Assembly: GCF_020510585.1 (NCBI RefSeq) | Contig: NZ_CP075190.1 | Coordinates: 1,548,001-1,612,000, forward strand | Source: Ferribacterium limneticum | Lineage (GTDB): Bacteria > Pseudomonadota > Gammaproteobacteria > Burkholderiales > Rhodocyclaceae | Direction: 5' to 3' | DNA: 64,000 nt | In this document: piece by piece, positions 26,317-33,436 of the stretch | How positions within the stretch are numbered: the stretch's first letter is position 1 | Layout: every line of letters starts with the position of its first letter | The notes under the pieces: generated by a model | Database searches by the model: none | What the model was told of the DNA's origin: nothing | Seen by the model: only the letters and a program-made list of their open reading frames with translations | Made by a program: the position numbers and the translations under genes

Positions 26317-26343
26317 GACCATCGTCCATGAAAAACGATGGTC
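26317..26343. repeat. Perfect inverted repeat downstream of nifF
   Basis: GACCATCGT, a 9-base loop, ACGATGGTC. It starts 22 bases beyond the flavodoxin stop codon. No T run follows on the minus strand, so it is an mRNA-end hairpin rather than a standard terminator. Confidence 0.65.
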
Positions 26344-26364
26344 AACTCGAGTGAGATTCCGTCT

Positions 26365-26928
26365 TCAAGCTTCCGCCGTCAGCTTTTCCAGCAACAGCGG
26401 TTTGACCTGCGCCAGCCAGGTGGTGATGCGCTCGTCGGTGAACATGCCTTGCGTGCGCTGGTCGATGAGCAGGCCGATGAAACGGCCATCGACTTCGGCG
26501 GCGGAGTGTTCGTAGGTGTAGCCGTCGGTCGGCCAGTCGCCGACGATTTCGGCGCCCCAGCCCTTGAACTTTTCGACCAGCGCGAACAGCGAGCTGCAGA
26601 AGCGGTCGGCGTAGCGTTCCTGGGCGCCGAGGCCGAAGAAGGCGATGCGCTTGCCGCTGAAGTCCACATCGGCCGGGAGCAGGGCGAGGAATTCTTCCCA
26701 GTTCGGCTCGAAGCAGCCGGACGAGGCGCCCTTGCCGGGAATTTCGCCGATGCCGTAGCTTGGCGTGCCAAGGATCAAAGCGTCGTATTTGAGCATGTCT
26801 TCCGGGGTGATGCGATTGACGTTCACCGGCTTGTCGCAGACGTCGTCGCCGAGCTGCTTCTGCATTTTCTTGGCGATCAGGCGCGTGGTGCCGGTTTCGG
26901 TGCCAAAAAACATTCCGATTTTATTCAT
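26365..26928 (-). CDS. nifF: Long-chain flavodoxin, nif type
   Basis: A 187-residue flavodoxin that can donate electrons to NifH. The FMN phosphate loop is GTETGTTR (residues 9-16), followed by PSYGIGE and FFGLGAQERYADRF, with the long-chain insert. The start ATG 26928 matches MNKIGMFFGTETG of NifF proteins; the frame extends further upstream without homology. It diverges from a small nif gene at 27060. A one-mismatch NifA site (TGTCGCAAAGTCGACG on the minus strand, 27014-27029) lies about 90 bases upstream, but no convincing sigma-54 element is seen on this strand. A paralogue is encoded at 56779-57312. Confidence 0.93.
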   Translation of the reverse strand: MNKIGMFFGTETGTTRLIAKKMQKQLGDDVCDKPVNVNRITPEDMLKYDALILGTPSYGIGEIPGKGASSGCFEPNWEEFLALLPADVDFSGKRIAFFGLGAQERYADRFCSSLFALVEKFKGWGAEIVGDWPTDGYTYEHSAAEVDGRFIGLLIDQRTQGMFTDERITTWLAQVKPLLLEKLTAEA

Positions 26929-26969
26929 GGTTTTTCCTGGATGGGGTTTGAAAGTTGAAAGGCGCGGAC

Positions 26970-26986
26970 TTGGCACGCCCGTTGCG
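26970..26986 (+). promoter_or_regulatory. Sigma-54 promoter facing the small gene at 27060
   Basis: TTGGCACGCCCGTTGCG is a perfect match to TGGCAC-N5-TTGC, about 75 bases before the ATG at 27060. Confidence 0.88.
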
Positions 26987-27059
26987 AAGATGGGTGAAAG
27001 CAGGCTGCCGACGTCGACTTTGCGACAGGGCAGCAGACCCAACCCCAACGGAGTTCGCC

Positions 27060-27320
27060 ATGAGTGCCACCACCATTGATTGCAAGGGACAGATCGTCAG
27101 CATGGGCGACAAGGTCCGCGTTCTCGAAGTCAGCGTCGATCCCGGGCTGGATGAGGACGATCTGGACATGTTCCGCGACATGGTCGGCGCCATCTGCGAC
27201 ATCGAGCGCATCGATGCTGAAGGCGCCGCCTGGGTGGCGCTGTGGTGGAACGGCGACGAAGGCACCATCCTGACCCAGGTTGGCCTGGCGCCGCGGCAGA
27301 TGGAGCGGGTGGCGGCCTGA
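27060..27320 (+). CDS. Small conserved nif-associated protein
   Basis: This 86-residue acidic protein resembles small unnamed proteins in Azotobacter-type nif clusters, with DCKGQIVSMGDKVRVLEV at the N-terminus and WVALWW near residue 60. The pattern (short strands, Trp pair) suggests a compact beta-barrel, similar in style to NifZ/NifT-like small proteins; this is inference. The ATG at 27060 follows GGAG and sits behind a consensus sigma-54 promoter, so it is nif-regulated. No Cys-based metal site: only one Cys pair far apart. The enzymatic role, if any, is unknown. Confidence 0.8.
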   Translation: MSATTIDCKGQIVSMGDKVRVLEVSVDPGLDEDDLDMFRDMVGAICDIERIDAEGAAWVALWWNGDEGTILTQVGLAPRQMERVAA

Positions 27321-27336
27321 GCCGCCGTTAAGTGAC

Positions 27337-28074
27337 TCATTCGTCAATTTCCGCTGCGCTGTAGTTCTTCAGCCGCTTCTCGGCCGAGACGCCGAGAATC
27401 TTGAGCAGCCAGGGCGGTGGCGATTCGACCATGGCCACCTGGAAGGGCTGGAGGATGTCGAGCGCCGGCCCGCCATCGGGAATCTTGATCGGGTAGATGT
27501 CGGCGCGGATGACCTTGGCCGCAGCCGGGCCGCCGATCGACACAACGTAGCAGACGTGACAATCGCCGATCAGCTTGGCGCGCCACAGGTTCTTGTCGTC
27601 GGAAAACTCGGCGTCCATGGTGTCGCGGATATCGACCAGGCGGATTTCGGTCGGCGATACCTGATAGACCAGGAAACGCAGGCAGGAGCCGAAGTGGCCG
27701 GAGAGCAGGTCGCCCTTGTCGGAGGCGATGGCGATACGCACCGAGCCGGGCATTTCGCCGTCTTCATAAGACTCGATCTTGGGCAGCGAATCGTCGCCCT
27801 GCGTTTCGCCCCACAGGATGCGCACGGCCAGTTTCATTGATTCGAGGCCGATGCCGATATCCTCGCCGTCCTCTTCACCGTCGGCGCTGGCAAAGCCGGT
27901 CTTGAGCATGGTCACCGTCGTTTGGCGCAGCTTTTCCTCGTCGATCTCCTCGCCGAGCCGGCGTTGCAACAATTGGATCAGTGCCGGCAGGCTGGCGTTG
28001 GGCATGGCCCGCGACGCCAGCGCGATGCGTAGCGCGGCTTCGCGGGTGACCGGCGGTTTTCTGGCTTCTTCCAT
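27337..28074 (-). CDS. NafY/NifY-like FeMo-cofactor binding protein
   Basis: The 245-residue protein has an N-terminal helical domain (~1-90) and a C-terminal NifX/NafY-type domain (~105-225) starting VRIAIASDKGDLLSGHFGSC, with the His in GHFG that is typical of cofactor-carrier proteins. NafY binds apo-dinitrogenase and FeMo-co and helps insert the cofactor. Two-domain length (about 240) matches NafY/NifY rather than single-domain NifX. It is convergent with the small gene at 27060 and divergent from the SagB-like gene; a sigma-54 promoter lies at 28130-28147. Confidence 0.85.
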   Translation of the reverse strand: MEEARKPPVTREAALRIALASRAMPNASLPALIQLLQRRLGEEIDEEKLRQTTVTMLKTGFASADGEEDGEDIGIGLESMKLAVRILWGETQGDDSLPKIESYEDGEMPGSVRIAIASDKGDLLSGHFGSCLRFLVYQVSPTEIRLVDIRDTMDAEFSDDKNLWRAKLIGDCHVCYVVSIGGPAAAKVIRADIYPIKIPDGGPALDILQPFQVAMVESPPPWLLKILGVSAEKRLKNYSAAEIDE

Positions 28075-28129
28075 GACATTCTCCGTTTTTGATTGGGGTT
28101 GGGATTTAGGTTTGGTTTTTCCAATTCCC

Positions 28130-28147
28130 TTGCAGAGATGGTGCCAG
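28130..28147 (-). promoter_or_regulatory. Sigma-54 promoter of the NafY-like gene
   Basis: On the minus strand: CTGGCACCATCTCTGCA, with GG-N10-GC spacing, about 55 bases before the start at 28074. Confidence 0.82.
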
Positions 28148-28180
28148 CCAGTGAAACTCGGCTAACTGCCTGATTTCACG

Positions 28181-28196
28181 CGGGCATGGGGCTTGC
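28181..28196 (+). promoter_or_regulatory. Sigma-54 promoter of the SagB-like gene
   Basis: CGGGCATGGGGCTTGC(T) has GG-N10-GC spacing and the TTGCT half, 36 bases before the GTG start at 28232. Confidence 0.72.
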
Positions 28197-28231
28197 TGAA
28201 GTCCACCCAACGCCAAGGAAAACCCATCATC

Positions 28232-29881
28232 GTGTCGGATACCTCACAAGAAGTCGTACGCGCCTACCATGCGCGGACCAAGCATCGTTTCGAAGCCTAC
28301 GCCGAAGGCCCCGGCCAACTGGACTGGGATGCCCAGCCGGCGGCTTTCCGCCACTATCCGGGGGCGCCCGTGTCCGAATTGCCACTGGCGGCCGACCGTT
28401 TTGAGCGTTGCTACGGTCAACTGGAAAAAAAGCCCAAAAATGAAATCGCGCCGGACCTTGACAGCCTCGGCGCGCTGCTCGAGCTGTCCTTCGGGCTGTC
28501 GGCGTGGAAGACCTGGGGGCCGAGCCGCTGGGCGTTGCGCTGCAACCCGTCGTCCGGCAACTTGCATCCGGTCGAAGCTTACGTGCTGAGCGCCGGCCTG
28601 CCCGGTGTCGGCGCCGGCCTGCAACACTACGACCCGGAACAACACACCCTCGAAGGTCGCGCCCTGACGGCGCCGGCAGAAGGCGAGGCCTGGCTGGCCA
28701 TCGGCCTGAGCAGTGTCATGTGGCGCGAAGCCTGGAAATACGGCGAACGCGCCTTCCGCTACTGCCAGCTCGACATCGGCCACGCCGTCGGCGCCCTGGC
28801 CTACGCCGCCGCGCTGCTCGGCTGGGAAGTCGTGCCGCTTGGCGCTACGGCCGAAGCGCTGAAGCATTGCCTCGGGCTGGATCGGCCGGACGACTTTCCG
28901 CCCTCGCGCTACGCCTTCACGGAAACCGAGGAGCCGGAAATCCTGCTCGCCATCCGCGCCCCCGGCTTGGGCACGCCGCCATCGGCCGAAGCACTGGCCG
29001 CCTGGCTCGATGGCGCCGCCTGGCAGGGCAAACCGACGCGCATCGACCCGTCGCCTGGCTACCGCTGGCCGGCCATCGATCAGGTCGCCGCGGCCAGCCG
29101 CGAGGCGATCAGGGCGCCGGAAACCATCGACTTTGCACCGCTACCGCCACTCGTCCCGCATCCGACGACGACCGGTGCCGCCCAGATCATCCGCCAGCGC
29201 CGCAGCGGCCAGCGCTTCGATCCGCACTACGCGCTGCTGAAGCCGGCTTTCTACCGCATGCTCGACGCCGTGCTGCCCCGGCCTCAGCTCCCTTGGCTGG
29301 CCCAGACCACGCCGCCGCGCATCCACCTGTTGCTCTTCGTCCTGCGTGTCGATGGCCTGCCCAGCGGCCTCTACCTGCTGCCGCGCACGCCGGCGGCTTG
29401 CCAGGAATTGCCCGCGGCCTTGATGCCGGCCGATGAACGCTTCGCCAACCGTCGTCTGGTTGCCGACTTAGACCCCGAATGCCCGCCGCACCTCGGCCTC
29501 ATCCAGCTCGCCGAGATGGGCCTGCAGGAAATGCAGCGCCTGGCCCGCTCGCTGTCGTGCCATCAGGACATTGCCTCGACCAGCGCCTTCTCGCTCGGCA
29601 TGCTCGGCGAATTCGAGGCGGCGACGGCCACCGGCCACGGCTACCGCGAACTGCTGCGCGAAGCCGGGCTGGTCGGCCAAGTGCTCTACCTCGAAGCCGA
29701 AGCCGCCGAAGTGCGTGGCACCGGCATCGGCTGCTTCTTCGACGACCCGGTGCATCAGCTCGTCGGCCTCTCCGGCCCACGCTACCAGAGCGTCTATCAC
29801 TTCACGGTCGGTACGCCGGTCACCGACGACCGTATCGAAACCGGCCCGCCTTACCCCCAACGACAACAGGAAAAACCATGA
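28232..29881 (+). CDS. SagB-type (tandem nitroreductase-fold) oxidoreductase, nif-associated
   Basis: The 549-residue protein has two nitroreductase-like halves, as in SagB/ThcOx-family FMN oxidoreductases: residues ~85-250 (SRWALRCNPSSGNLHPVEAYV) and ~315-540 (IRQRRSGQRFDPHY, then SAFSLGMLGEFEA). SagB enzymes usually oxidise azolines in peptide maturation, but no cyclodehydratase or precursor is present here, so the substrate is unknown. GTG 28232 is preferred to TTG 28193 because the sigma-54 promoter at 28181-28196 overlaps the earlier codon. The stop overlaps the ankyrin gene by 4 bases. Codons for CYGQLEKKPKNEIA (28408-28449) coincide with a copy of the dispersed repeat. Confidence 0.82.
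   Translation: MSDTSQEVVRAYHARTKHRFEAYAEGPGQLDWDAQPAAFRHYPGAPVSELPLAADRFERCYGQLEKKPKNEIAPDLDSLGALLELSFGLSAWKTWGPSRWALRCNPSSGNLHPVEAYVLSAGLPGVGAGLQHYDPEQHTLEGRALTAPAEGEAWLAIGLSSVMWREAWKYGERAFRYCQLDIGHAVGALAYAAALLGWEVVPLGATAEALKHCLGLDRPDDFPPSRYAFTETEEPEILLAIRAPGLGTPPSAEALAAWLDGAAWQGKPTRIDPSPGYRWPAIDQVAAASREAIRAPETIDFAPLPPLVPHPTTTGAAQIIRQRRSGQRFDPHYALLKPAFYRMLDAVLPRPQLPWLAQTTPPRIHLLLFVLRVDGLPSGLYLLPRTPAACQELPAALMPADERFANRRLVADLDPECPPHLGLIQLAEMGLQEMQRLARSLSCHQDIASTSAFSLGMLGEFEAATATGHGYRELLREAGLVGQVLYLEAEAAEVRGTGIGCFFDDPVHQLVGLSGPRYQSVYHFTVGTPVTDDRIETGPPYPQRQQEKP
28233..28248. promoter_or_regulatory. Possible NifA site between divergent nif promoters
   Basis: TGTCGGATACCTCACA fits TGT-N10-ACA. 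It lies about 85 bases upstream of the NafY-like promoter but within the first codons of the SagB-like gene. Confidence 0.45.
28411..28447 (-). repeat. Dispersed 37-bp repeat inside the SagB-like gene
   Basis: Inverted copy beginning CTACGGTCAACTGG and ending ATGAAATC. It matches the consensus along its whole length and is translated as YGQLEKKPKNEI. Confidence 0.8.
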
Positions 29882-30318
29882 GTCCCCAACTCGCCAGCTT
29901 TCTCGCCGAACACGGCTTTCAATCCAACGATATCAACTCCCCGCAGGCCGACGGCCGCTTCACGCCGCTCATGCGCGCCGCCAAGCTCGGCCGGCTCGAC
30001 ATCGTCGACGAACTGCTGGCGCTCGGCGTCGATCTCAATGCCCTCAATGCCGACGGCTGCAACGCCCTGTGGCTGGCCTGCTACAACGGCAGCCACGAAC
30101 TGATCGAGCGCCTGATCGCCGCCGGCGTCAATATCGACCAGCAAAACGGCAACGGCGCCAGCGCCCTGATGTACGTCTCGTCGAACAGCAAGCCCGACCT
30201 CGTCAAACTGCTGCTCGAAAAAGGCGCCAACCCGAGTCTCAAGAATTTCGACGACTCCACGGCGCTTGATCTGGCGGCCTCGCTGGAATGTCTGAAGCTG
30301 TTGCGCAAGGCCGCCTGA
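29878..30318 (+). CDS. Ankyrin-repeat protein
   Basis: A 146-residue cytoplasmic protein made of about three to four ankyrin repeats (for example TPLMRAAKLGRLDIVDELLALG and ALWLACYNGSHELIERLIAAG) with a capping N-terminal helix. It should mediate protein-protein contact. It starts in a 4-base overlap with the SagB-like gene, so the two are co-translated and probably interact. It is preceded by the sigma-54 promoter at 28181, which suggests expression during nitrogen fixation. Confidence 0.9.
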   Translation: MSPQLASFLAEHGFQSNDINSPQADGRFTPLMRAAKLGRLDIVDELLALGVDLNALNADGCNALWLACYNGSHELIERLIAAGVNIDQQNGNGASALMYVSSNSKPDLVKLLLEKGANPSLKNFDDSTALDLAASLECLKLLRKAA

Positions 30319-30404
30319 GGCAGCAAGCGACTGACTGAAAGAAAACCCCTGTAAACTGGCTGCCGGAATTTTCAAAATTTAGGCGTTTCAGCCAGGAGTC
30401 GGTC

Positions 30405-31202
30405 ATGCAACAGTTATCAGCGCAGGGGCAGCAGTTCATTCAGGGTTTGGCGCAGCGCTACGGGATCAGCACCGACGCGGCGATCACCATGCTCTACGCG
30501 GTGATGAACGGCAACGGGACGATGGCGCAGTTCAGCCATCCCGAGCTTGGCGGTTCCGGCCAATGGATGATGGGCGGCATGACCATGGTCGGCGACATGT
30601 TCAACTACGGGCTGAAGTCCAAGGTTGACGGCCTATGCGTGGAGATTTCCAACCAGTTGATGAATCAGCCGGGCTATTTTCAGCCGGCCCAGTCGCAATT
30701 CCAGTCGTCGGGCAATGCTCCGGTCGGCAATCTGTTCGTCTCGGCCGCCGCGGCCGGGCAGTGGTGGCCGGGCGATCTCGGCTCGCCGTCGTCTACGGGC
30801 GGGCAGAACAATGTCCGCTATGCGGTATTTCCCGGTTCGCGCCGTCTGGTTGTCGATATCGGCGGGCAGGTCACGGTCTACGACACGCTGGACAACCAGA
30901 TCGGTGGTGTTTCTCAGCAGCAGGGCGGCAATGATTCGATGACTTTCAGCAGCCAGTACGGGACGATCGCCGTGAACAGCCTGCCGGTCGTCAGCATCAA
31001 CGGCTACCTGCAACAGCCGCAGCAGAACTTCATGGCACCGCCGGCCCAGCAGTTCAACGAGGCACCGGCCTATCAGGCCCCGGCCGCCCAGGAAGGCGAT
31101 GTCTTTGCCAAGATCGAACGACTGGCCGATTTGTTCAAAAAGGGCATCCTGACCGAGCAGGAATTCACCACCAAGAAAGCGGAGTTGCTCAGTCAGCTTT
31201 GA
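30405..31202 (+). CDS. SHOCT-domain protein, function unknown
   Basis: A 265-residue protein with no signal peptide. The N-terminal ~75 residues are helical (IQGLAQRYGISTDAAITMLYAV), the centre is a Gly/Gln-rich beta region, and residues ~225-265 form a SHOCT domain (FAKIERLADLFKKGILTEQEF), a short oligomerisation motif. ATG 30405 follows CAGGAG. The 3' end overlaps the convergent c-di-GMP gene by 10 bases. There is no nif-type promoter, so it is probably not part of the regulon. SHOCT proteins are often linked to quality control or to membrane repair, but nothing here decides the role. Confidence 0.75.
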   Translation: MQQLSAQGQQFIQGLAQRYGISTDAAITMLYAVMNGNGTMAQFSHPELGGSGQWMMGGMTMVGDMFNYGLKSKVDGLCVEISNQLMNQPGYFQPAQSQFQSSGNAPVGNLFVSAAAAGQWWPGDLGSPSSTGGQNNVRYAVFPGSRRLVVDIGGQVTVYDTLDNQIGGVSQQQGGNDSMTFSSQYGTIAVNSLPVVSINGYLQQPQQNFMAPPAQQFNEAPAYQAPAAQEGDVFAKIERLADLFKKGILTEQEFTTKKAELLSQL

Positions 31203-33436
31203 GCCGGGCAGTCATTTGGAATTTGGGCAAAATTTCCGGTTGACCGTGGAAATGTCTGAAAAGGCAGCTGGTCCTGTGAACCCTGCAAAAACTCTATGAG
31301 CTGTCCGGAGGGCAGGGGCCGGCTGAAGAAATAGCCCTGCATTTCGTTGCAGCCCAGTTGGCGGAGGATGGCGACCTGTTGCTCGGTTTCCACGCCTTCG
31401 ACGATCACGTGCAGATTGAAATTTTTGGCAATCCCGACAATGGCCTGAATGATGGCGAATGAATCGTGCGAGGTTCTCAGGTCGCGCACGAATGACTGGT
31501 CGATCTTGATCCGGCTGACCGAGAAGCGACGCAGGTAATTGAGCGACGAATAGCGCGTGCCGAAATCGTCGATCGAAATATGGACGCCGGTGTTGCGCAG
31601 ATGTTTGACGCGGGCAACGATATTTTCGGCGTCCTTCATGAGCAGGCTTTCGGTAATTTCGATCTCGAGCGATTCGGGCGCAATGCGGAATTCGTTGAGA
31701 GGGAGGCGAATTCGCTCAAGAAGGTCGACGCGATCGAATTCCCGGGCCGAAAGATTGACGCCTAGTCTGAGGTCGCCAAATCCTTGCTGCTTTAGGTACG
31801 CCAACTGGGCACAGGCTTCGCGCAGGACCCAGTCGCTGATGGTGATGATCAGCCCCGTCTCTTCGGCGATGGGGATGAAGAGATCCGGGCTGATCATGCC
31901 GGCGCTCGGATGGTGCCAGCGAATCAGGGCCTCAACCCCGACAATCTTGCCAAGTGCCGCATCGATCTGTGGCTGGAAGTGCAATTCGAACTGATTACCT
32001 TCCTTGACCGCTTTGCGCAGGTCGTTTTCCAGTGACAGGCGATCGAGGTGAGCCGTGTGCATGTCCGGCTGGAAAGCCAGAGAGCCGTTTTTCCCCTGAT
32101 CTTTCACTTTGTACATCGCCATGTCGGCGCAGCGAATCAAATCTTCGGCACTGGTACTGTTGTCCGGGTAGACGGCAATGCCGATACTGGTTGTCGCCAA
32201 AAACTGGGTTTCGCCAAGCAGGAAGGGTTTGCGCAGTTCGGAGAGAATTTTCTCGGCAACGACGTGGACATCTTCGTTATTGCTGATGTTCGGCAGTAAG
32301 GCCGTAAATTCGTCACCACCCTGACGGGCCAGGGTGTCACCTGTGCGCAAACAACTGCGGACGCGCGCGGCAAATTTCCGGAGCAATTGGTCGCCGATCT
32401 GGTGACCATAGGTGTCGTTGACCAGCTTGAATCGATCGATGTCCAAAAACATCACGGCGAGTTTCTCTTTGCGCCGTGAGGCTTGCGCAATGGCCATCTC
32501 GAGGCGATCGACAAACAGGATGCGATTGGGCAGCTTGGTCAGCAGGTCATGAAATGCCTGGAAGGTGATCGTTTCTTCGGCTTTCTTGCGTTCCGAAATG
32601 TCGCGCGCCACGCCTGAGGTGCCAAGGAAGGCATCTGCCGATAGGCTCGGTGCACCTTCATAGACGCCCTGTGAGCTCAGGATGGCTGTCATGACCGGAC
32701 CGCCATCGGCACGTGGCATGGCGGGCTTGCGTTTGAAGCGTACTTCAAGGTTGCTCGTCGCGCGTTCGCCGACTCGCCTTTCATTGAAGGCGTATTGGAC
32801 ATGCTCGTGGTCGCGCGGATCGACGATTCTGGTGTAGTTTTGGCCGAGCAGTTCGTCCGGCGAATAGCCGAGCAGGGTGCTGACGCGTCCGTTGATGAAG
32901 GTGAACCGGCCCAGGCGATCCAGCGTAAAAATCAGGTCAGGCGACTGCTCGACGAGGAAGCGGTGCAGTTGCTCGGAATGCTGGAGCTGGGTCGAGACGA
33001 CGGCGAGTTCCTGGTCGCGCTGGCGATTGGCCAGGGCACGGTCGACGGCCAGGATCATGTCGTTCGGGTCGCAATCCTTGCGCAGGAATTCGAAGGCCCG
33101 GTGGCGCAGGGCGTGAATGGCCGAGTTGATCGACTTGTCGGCGCTGAACACAATGATCGATGCGTCGATCTTGTGCGAGGTCATCCACTCCATGATCTCG
33201 AAGCCCGAGATATCCGGCAGTCGCAAATCGAGGATGACCAGATCTGTCTTGCCCTCCTTGAGCCGGGCAATGGCCTCCTGCCCGGTGCTCGCTTCGCTGA
33301 TCGAGCGCTGCTCGCTGGCCAGCAATTCCTTGTAGGCGAGCCGAAAGCGCGGCTCATCATCGACGATCAGAATGTGCTGCTGCGACCGAATAGCGGGAAC
33401 CCTGGCCAACTCATACAGTGCAGTGATGGCGTTCAT
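31193..33436 (-). CDS. Response regulator with PAS, GGDEF and EAL domains (c-di-GMP turnover)
   Basis: The 747-residue protein has a receiver domain (residues ~20-135, phosphoacceptor Asp70 in LVILDLRLP), a PAS domain (~150-270), a GGDEF domain (~290-450) with an intact GGDEF signature, and an EAL domain (~460-715) with GVEALIRW and the DFGTRYSSLNYL loop. Both catalytic halves look intact, so it may make and degrade c-di-GMP. It starts in a 4-base overlap with the HDOD kinase gene, which is its likely phosphodonor. The last ~15 residues (STGNFAQIPNDC...) are encoded by a dispersed repeat copy at 31213-31249, giving a tail not expected for EAL proteins. Confidence 0.92.
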   Translation of the reverse strand: MNAITALYELARVPAIRSQQHILIVDDEPRFRLAYKELLASEQRSISEASTGQEAIARLKEGKTDLVILDLRLPDISGFEIMEWMTSHKIDASIIVFSADKSINSAIHALRHRAFEFLRKDCDPNDMILAVDRALANRQRDQELAVVSTQLQHSEQLHRFLVEQSPDLIFTLDRLGRFTFINGRVSTLLGYSPDELLGQNYTRIVDPRDHEHVQYAFNERRVGERATSNLEVRFKRKPAMPRADGGPVMTAILSSQGVYEGAPSLSADAFLGTSGVARDISERKKAEETITFQAFHDLLTKLPNRILFVDRLEMAIAQASRRKEKLAVMFLDIDRFKLVNDTYGHQIGDQLLRKFAARVRSCLRTGDTLARQGGDEFTALLPNISNNEDVHVVAEKILSELRKPFLLGETQFLATTSIGIAVYPDNSTSAEDLIRCADMAMYKVKDQGKNGSLAFQPDMHTAHLDRLSLENDLRKAVKEGNQFELHFQPQIDAALGKIVGVEALIRWHHPSAGMISPDLFIPIAEETGLIITISDWVLREACAQLAYLKQQGFGDLRLGVNLSAREFDRVDLLERIRLPLNEFRIAPESLEIEITESLLMKDAENIVARVKHLRNTGVHISIDDFGTRYSSLNYLRRFSVSRIKIDQSFVRDLRTSHDSFAIIQAIVGIAKNFNLHVIVEGVETEQQVAILRQLGCNEMQGYFFSRPLPSGQLIEFLQGSQDQLPFQTFPRSTGNFAQIPNDCPAQS
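31213..31249 (+). repeat. Dispersed 37-bp repeat forming the 3' end of the EAL gene
   Basis: Ends in CCGGTTGACCGTGG; read on the minus strand it codes for the C-terminal tail of the c-di-GMP regulator. Confidence 0.8.

Noticed and set aside
27014..27029. CGTCGACTTTGCGACA as a NifA site for nifF
   Set aside because: One half-site base is wrong (CGT for TGT) and no sigma-54 element on the nifF strand supports it; mentioned only as a possibility in the nifF entry.
28193..28231. Earlier TTG start for the SagB-like gene
   Set aside because: The codon overlaps the -12 part of the sigma-54 promoter, so it would not be transcribed from that promoter.
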